From: Morinoia aosen
Lineage: Eukaryota; Arthropoda; Malacostraca; Amphipoda; Talitridae
Assembly (NCBI GenBank): GCA_030386875.1
Contig: CM059573.1
Span: 30,421,891 to 30,485,890 of the forward strand
DNA length: 64,000 nucleotides
Direction: 5' to 3'
This document shows positions 58,294-64,000 of the stretch, piece after piece (within the stretch, counting starts at the first letter, position 1; the number at the start of each line of letters is the position of its first letter). The notes below the pieces were generated by a model that did not search any database, was not told the DNA's origin, and was given only the letters and a program-made list of their open reading frames with translations. Position numbers and translations under genes: made by a program.

Positions 58294-61123
58294 CTTATCC
58301 ATCGTACAGAGATCACCTGTGATTCTGATTTTTCTAGGGTGAAGAAGCAACAATATTAACATACCATGCTAACCGCACACCAACATTAAATATCTTATAC
58401 CCTTATTTAGGAGATATGAATCAATTGCGCAACCCTAACCAATACATTCACGTGGATATTTGGTAGCTACGATCAGATATTTGGTATACAAATCAATCTG
58501 TTAATATGCCACTTAGGCAAGCTCAAAAATTTAGCCCTGTCGAATGACCTCTAGCCTCAAGCCTGATATCAAAAAATATTCAATCGAGGCTATGATAGAT
58601 CAGGTGCTTTACTCAAAAACCAACCTCAACGTCCGTCAAAAATCGAGTATTAGAATGAAAATAATTGGAAGGATATGAAACAAAATTCGTAAAATATATT
58701 TTTTTATAAACTTCAAGCGAATAATATCGATGTATGTATGTATAGCCGAGAGCTTTCTCCCTCCACAAGGGAAGGGTAGCTACAAGTGCAGAGAACCAAA
58801 AAATTGCAAAAAACATAGATAAGAACAAAATTTTTCAACGGTCATACATCTCCATCTAATCACAATCGCACATACTTTGCATTCTAGGCATCTGAATTCA
58901 GCAGCCAGGCCCGACAGCTACCGCTGGTTTACCCCGGCCGCATCATGAGTGGCGCGGGGGCCCCCAAACTTTTCGACGTGACTATCATTCACACTAATTT
59001 TATTAAAAACTATTTATATCCAATACAAAAGTTTCTTTGAATTGCAGCACATACATTAAAATAATTGTTTTTGAAATATCGAACAAAAATTTCACTGTAA
59101 ATTGATAGAATTCAAAAGCTTTAAATAAACAGATGTGGGTCAGAATTTTTATGCATAATGAAAAAGTTTCATTTGAATGGTGCAGTAAATAACAAAAGAT
59201 AATAAAAATATATTCTCTAAGATGTTGAAAATTAGTAATATTGCACACCTTGGAATAAGTTGTTCATATATAATTCTATATCACTCTGTAAATACTGCAT
59301 TCAAATTGATGTTTCTTTCTCGTGGAAGTTAGGCATAAATATATTCAAAAGAAAGATGATCGTTTTTTCATACCTAGGTATAGCTCAACAAATTTTTGGG
59401 GGATTTTTTCAAAATAAGTACTGATATGTAAAATATTAAAAACTATGAACTGTTGGCAATTAGGGATCTAAAGCAGGTTTGTGCCATAATCATCCAAACT
59501 AATTGAACAATTAAGACACTTTTGTATGTACCTGAGCTAAATAAATTATTTTCAAAATAAAAAAATATATCTATTATAAATTAAAAATTAGACAAAAATT
59601 AGTTACAATGACAAAAGTAACTTGGAATGTTTTGAGTTTGATAAAAAGTTTCATGCTAATATCAGAGCAAATAAAAAATCTCAGACAATCCAAAAGCCTT
59701 GGTATGAAGCCTTGGTTCATTGCAAGCAAAAATAAGAACGCGGTTACATAGTTTACATCAAATTGAAAACATGTAGCTAATCAAGTTCCCAGTATTTCGT
59801 TCTTGAATAAAACTGCGTTCTTGTATTATAAAAGAGTGAGGGACCGGTTTTGCTCTCGACTAATAGTCAGTACGATACATCTTGGTATTAATGAGGGTTT
59901 CAGGACAGCCCAAATCCTTCATTGTGGCACGAATGCTAATGTTCAAGAGCAGCCAATTTAGTTATTAATTACATTAAGTTCAAGTAATAAAAAACGGTGG
60001 TACATACTGGATTAAAGGTGACTGTATATAGAGCTGAAATATATACAAAAATTATGAATGCTTCAAGAATATTAGCGGGCTTGTTTCAAAATATTAAGGA
60101 CATACTAAATCCAATGTGCGTGAAAATACATTCATTACTGACTTGAAAATAATGATTTTAATTACAATTTGAATTAAGACTATATCATTTGAACTAAAAA
60201 AATTTACACATACAGTTTGTATAACATACAAAATAAAAATACTGTCAGTTTAACTTCAGATAAAGTTCAAACTAAAAAATATTTTGAATTGGTCTCCTTC
60301 ACCAGGGCAACTTACCATTCAGGTTTATTTGATATTCTAGGTACATATATGTATATAAGTCCAGTACTTTTATGTCACCATTATTTTTATATCACCATTA
60401 TAACTGTTAATGTGTGGATACTTACATATTAACCTAGCTTACTTGTAGCTAAATACTACCTAGATATACATGCCTAATAGGGAGGTGAAAATGGTCAATC
60501 CAGTTTTGATACGTGAAATGATTAGCAGGAAATAAAAAACTTAGGAAATTCCATAAAAACAAGGCGTGTAAAATATCAGCGCAATCGAACAATACCCAAG
60601 TAGACACAGATGTGGGATTGACATGGGGCCCATATGATATAACTGAAAAATAGTAATACCTTTCCCCATTTTTTGCACAATGTACGATAGATGGTAGTAT
60701 TACTGTACATTTGTGCTTTGCATAGTGAAGAGGAATATAAAAACATGATTTATTGTTGGTCACAGGAAAAGTTTAGCTGCAATCTACCAGCGTCTCTATA
60801 CACACGCATCTTTAAGAGTTGGGAGGAATTGAAGTGAAAATACTATATGGTTCTTTTCATTACATTAATTTAAGACAACATAAATCTCTAGAGACTAAAT
60901 ATTTTGACCTATTCTGGTCCCATTGACAAGATAGGCCAACTAACTCAGATAATCCCTCACAAAACTTATTAGTCGTTAAAAGTAGCAAGCACAGCATTGG
61001 AATAACATAATGCAAGCAGTATTCATTCACTTGGTATGATAAAATAAGTAAATTTAAGAACGTTTAAGTTACCATCCTTGTCTTTTGCCCCAATCCACAT
61101 CATTATTTGAACTCGTACATGTA
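58294..61123. other. AT-rich DNA, no gene supported
   Basis: A GC-rich island (CCGGCCGCATCATGAGTGGC) lies near 58,937. Otherwise AT-rich with short frames, no motifs, and no element ends recognised. Confidence 0.4.
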
Positions 61124-61235
61124 TACCCAGTCTAACATTTTTGAAACCTGCATGCATGTTTTTCGCCGCCCAAGTAATTGAATTGCTTGTACAGCGTAAA
61201 TTATGCATGCCCTGGCAAAAAGGTTAGACTGGGTA
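61124..61235. repeat. Short inverted repeat, 33-bp arms
   Basis: ACCCAGTCTAACATTTTTGA then ACCTGCATGCAT at 61,125-61,157 pairs with ATGCATGCCCTGGCAAAAAG then GTTAGACTGGGT at 61,203-61,234. The loop is about 45 bp. No target duplication was identified. Confidence 0.65.
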
Positions 61236-61417
61236 ACCTCATAGAAAGAGCAGAAGTTGAACTCCTTGTAGATCAGAATATGTTTTCTGACTCTCATTGG
61301 GATCTCTTGGGTAGATTTCTGAATGTCAGTCCCCTCCATTTGCAAGAATTTAATTTAATTTTTTACATTGAAAAGTGCTGTAAAGAGCAATATGTTCATG
61401 CAAATATAATTTGTTGA
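61178..61417 (+). CDS. 79-codon frame, possible terminal exon
   Basis: Contains GNLIERAEVELLVDQNMFSD, SHWDLLGRFLNVSPLHLQEF and KCCKEQYVHANIIC, then a stop followed 9 bp later by AAATAAAG (a polyadenylation-type signal). The spacing of W-x2-LG-x2-L and the helical pattern recall the second half of a death-fold domain, but no first half or splice partner was found and the frame starts in an inverted repeat. Could be chance. Confidence 0.22.
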   Translation: MNCLYSVNYACPGKKVRLGNLIERAEVELLVDQNMFSDSHWDLLGRFLNVSPLHLQEFNLIFYIEKCCKEQYVHANIIC

Positions 61418-64000
61418 ACGTAAGCAAATAAAGTTTTGTCACTTGCAAATGAGTATTACGGAAGGGTATCATGGGTGCCATGGCCCACTCATTGTGGCTG
61501 ACTTTCTTAATAAATAACTTATGGTTCAAAATTTAATATGGTACCATACATGCCATTCCCCAACAGGCAGTAACATTGATGCTTACCAAAATGCCGAAAG
61601 GAAAAATTAGATTATAAGTTAGCTTAGGCAGCCCTAACCACACAGCAAAAACGTTCCAAAGGGAAGAATGGTGACAATGTTGTGAGTCATTGAATAGTCT
61701 TTCTGCTAGCTTGGATGTATATCTTTCCTTCACAATTTTGTGAAAGACATATTAATTCTTTTTCATTTCTGTAGTATTTGGGCAGTATTTTAATGAATAA
61801 ACCGTTAATCAGCTGTTCTGGACAACAAAAAAGAAAATAGAAGTACTATTAAAAATATAGAGAATAATAGTTAAAAAAACATTAATATCACTTATCATCA
61901 ACAATTAAGTATACATATGTATAATACATAAAGCTATTATATCAAAAAATTTGTAAGAATTGAAAAAACTTGTATCAATTAGCTAATGAAATAAGAAAAT
62001 TAAAGAAATAATATTGACGTTTTCTCAAATAATGTAATAGTCAGAACTCACATATGTGCGCTGAGATCACACTGCATCACTCAAAAAGCTATCACTATTT
62101 CAGTTATTTACACACATTGTAAAATTGAAAACTTTCAATAGAATACACTTTAAATGAGAAGCCTTCCCAGCAAATACTACTTTTTTGTCACCCTTGTAAA
62201 ACTTTTGTCATGTTGAAAAAAAAATCGTTTCACAAATATTTTCCATGTCTTGATAAACGATATTTATAGCTTCATTTACATCAATAATTGGAAAAAATAA
62301 ATTCTTCAATGCTTCCCACACTTGAAATTGTACCAATCGTGTCAGGTCACCATTGTCATCAATACGTTTAGAACAAGGTTTGTCACGTCTATTATTCATG
62401 CCCTTCACAGCTCAGTAACTCGAATATGACGAATGCTTACTATAGATTTCTATCGACCATTAATTCACGAACAACTGAATTACAATGAGTTGTACCACAA
62501 ATTATGACTACTCTGTGTGTTCGGAGTATGGAGGCTATTTATCTACGCGTAGTTCGGTTAAATTTGAAACGCAGGGAACGTTTTCGTTTCAAAAATATAG
62601 TTGTTGAAAACCTAATGAAACAAAAAATGGTAACACGTTTGCTTCAGTTACTTAGAATTCAACTTCACATTAACTGCCCTCGTGCTGTTGATAGCTAAGC
62701 AATGAATGTCCTGAACATAAAGAGCACAGCAACTACTTCTCTTCAGACAGTCACAAAATTCAAACTACCGCAATGCAGGCCTGAGTCATGCTCACGAGCT
62801 TAACGTATCGCACACAAGACGTCCGACTTAAAGGGCTGCAACAGCAATAGATCGATTTGTCGTTAAAATTACCCCTCAAAAATAGTTATATATGAGTTTT
62901 TAACATTTTAAATTTTTTTTTAACACAACTGAATTATTTTTGGTGAATAAAACTATAATTTGTGATTTTTTTCAGTTGATTGATGTCAATACCGGATTGT
63001 GAAATCAGACTTAACAACCACACACGCTACGTTCATCTGAGCAGCAGATACAGTATATGCGTGCTTGAAAAATTGCACGAAAGCGCTTTACTCAAAGAAT
63101 GATGCATGCCAAATGGGTTATATGGTAGGAATAGGCCTACTCCATACCATCATTACGAAATTAAGTCATTTATATCATCTTTGTAAATGACTTTATATCC
63201 TCTTAATTCAATATACATATAGACATTTATTGCTATAGTAACATATGACAAACGATGTTAGCATTTTTTTTGTAAAAACTAGACCTTCGAAACTCATTGA
63301 ACGACTGAGAAAACTAGAACTGTGAACCTGCGAATACAGTAATTCTGTATATACATATTATCGTAACGTATTCATATTTCTTGATATCTGTCATATATAT
63401 GTGTACTTATTAATGACTGAAATAACTATTCATTAACTTAATTGGTACATTTTATACAAATTACTCCGTTTTCTTGGCGTACGATATCAACCCAATGTTT
63501 GGGCAATGGTAATTTATATTTTTACAAATTTTATTAAATTTAGAAATTTTTAATTCATATGAGATAGTTTCCACTTATGTGAATATCGTACATAGATATA
63601 TACACTGTTAGTTCATTATTAGAAATAAAACTATTTACTACATTGTCCCAATAACAAGTTGATATAATAAATAAATATATCTTTTTTTGATATTGTCTTA
63701 TTATTAGCCTATTATTGTAATCCAAGATTTCAATATCAGGTCAATAAATAATTATCAACCCAACATTGACCTAATAATTTCTTGCTACCTGGGTATGTTT
63801 ATCATTTTAAATGAAACGACAAATAGTTGAAGTGTTTAGAATTAATATTTCTCCATGTATTGTTGAACCCCATCATGTATAATCACAGCATGAAATACAG
63901 TATTCACCTCCGTTACATAAATAATAATTTTATGATATTGTTGAAATGTATTTGGCTACGCCTGTGCATTTATATCCCAACAAGTTAAATCCAATTGAAA
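61418..64000. other. AT-rich DNA to the window edge, no gene supported
   Basis: A 66-codon minus frame (62,208-62,408) reads RLVQFQVWEALKNLFFPIID and continues NEAINIVYQDMENICETIFF, with a natural composition but no recognised family and no splice partner. At 63,600-63,780 several short inverted words (AGGTCAAT/ATTGACCT) cluster. Nothing else is supported. Confidence 0.35.

Noticed and set aside
56770-58300. Hammerhead ribozyme expected in some Penelope-like elements
   Set aside because: I looked for the CTGATGA and GAAA core on both strands near the relic and did not find it.

Overview
This 64 kb window reads as a piece of an arthropod nuclear genome. It is AT-rich, full of decayed transposable elements and almost free of host genes. 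The evidence is the mix of element families: a Ty3/Gypsy element, a THAP-domain P-type transposase, hAT, piggyBac-like and Tc1/mariner pieces, a Penelope-like element, and a LINE of a type I associate with decapod crustaceans. An insect or crustacean is likely and a decapod is my weak preference. No bacterial-style operons, rRNA, tRNA or CRISPR arrays were seen.

Layout. 1-972 holds the right part of a palindromic TIR element (element A). 973-12,650 is AT-rich intergenic or intronic DNA with microsatellites, one hAT-type end near 7,551 and two weak exon candidates. 12,650-19,400 is a host segment invaded by a 3,995-bp hAT-like element (12,842-16,836, 8-bp target duplication) and by a broken gene of a repetitive arthropod family on the minus strand (17,330-18,662). 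A broken LINE (about 19,480-22,590) runs into a 0.87-kb inverted repeat. 24,400-45,770 is a second, diverged copy of the same host segment. It is split by element A, which is split by a 19.3-kb Ty3/Gypsy element (25,019-44,353, target duplication GAAT), which in turn holds a THAP/P-element-type transposase gene (26,158-33,021).

From 45,770 to the end there is a microsatellite, Tc1/mariner relics on both strands, a TTAA-flanked piggyBac-like MITE (46,597-47,279), a Penelope-like relic on the minus strand (56,770-57,960), a strong hairpin at 58,210-58,293, and about 5.7 kb of AT-rich DNA with no convincing gene.

The standout is the THAP/P-type gene. It has five predicted exons whose splice phases agree exactly (3,264 nt, 1,087 codons plus stop), candidate catalytic acidic residues, and a coding minisatellite of twenty 24-bp units. 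It looks intact while the surrounding Gypsy element is broken. The second standout is the hAT-like element, made of inverted arrays of one AT-rich motif with three separate palindromes inside it. One of these is a complete nested MITE with its own 8-bp target duplication.
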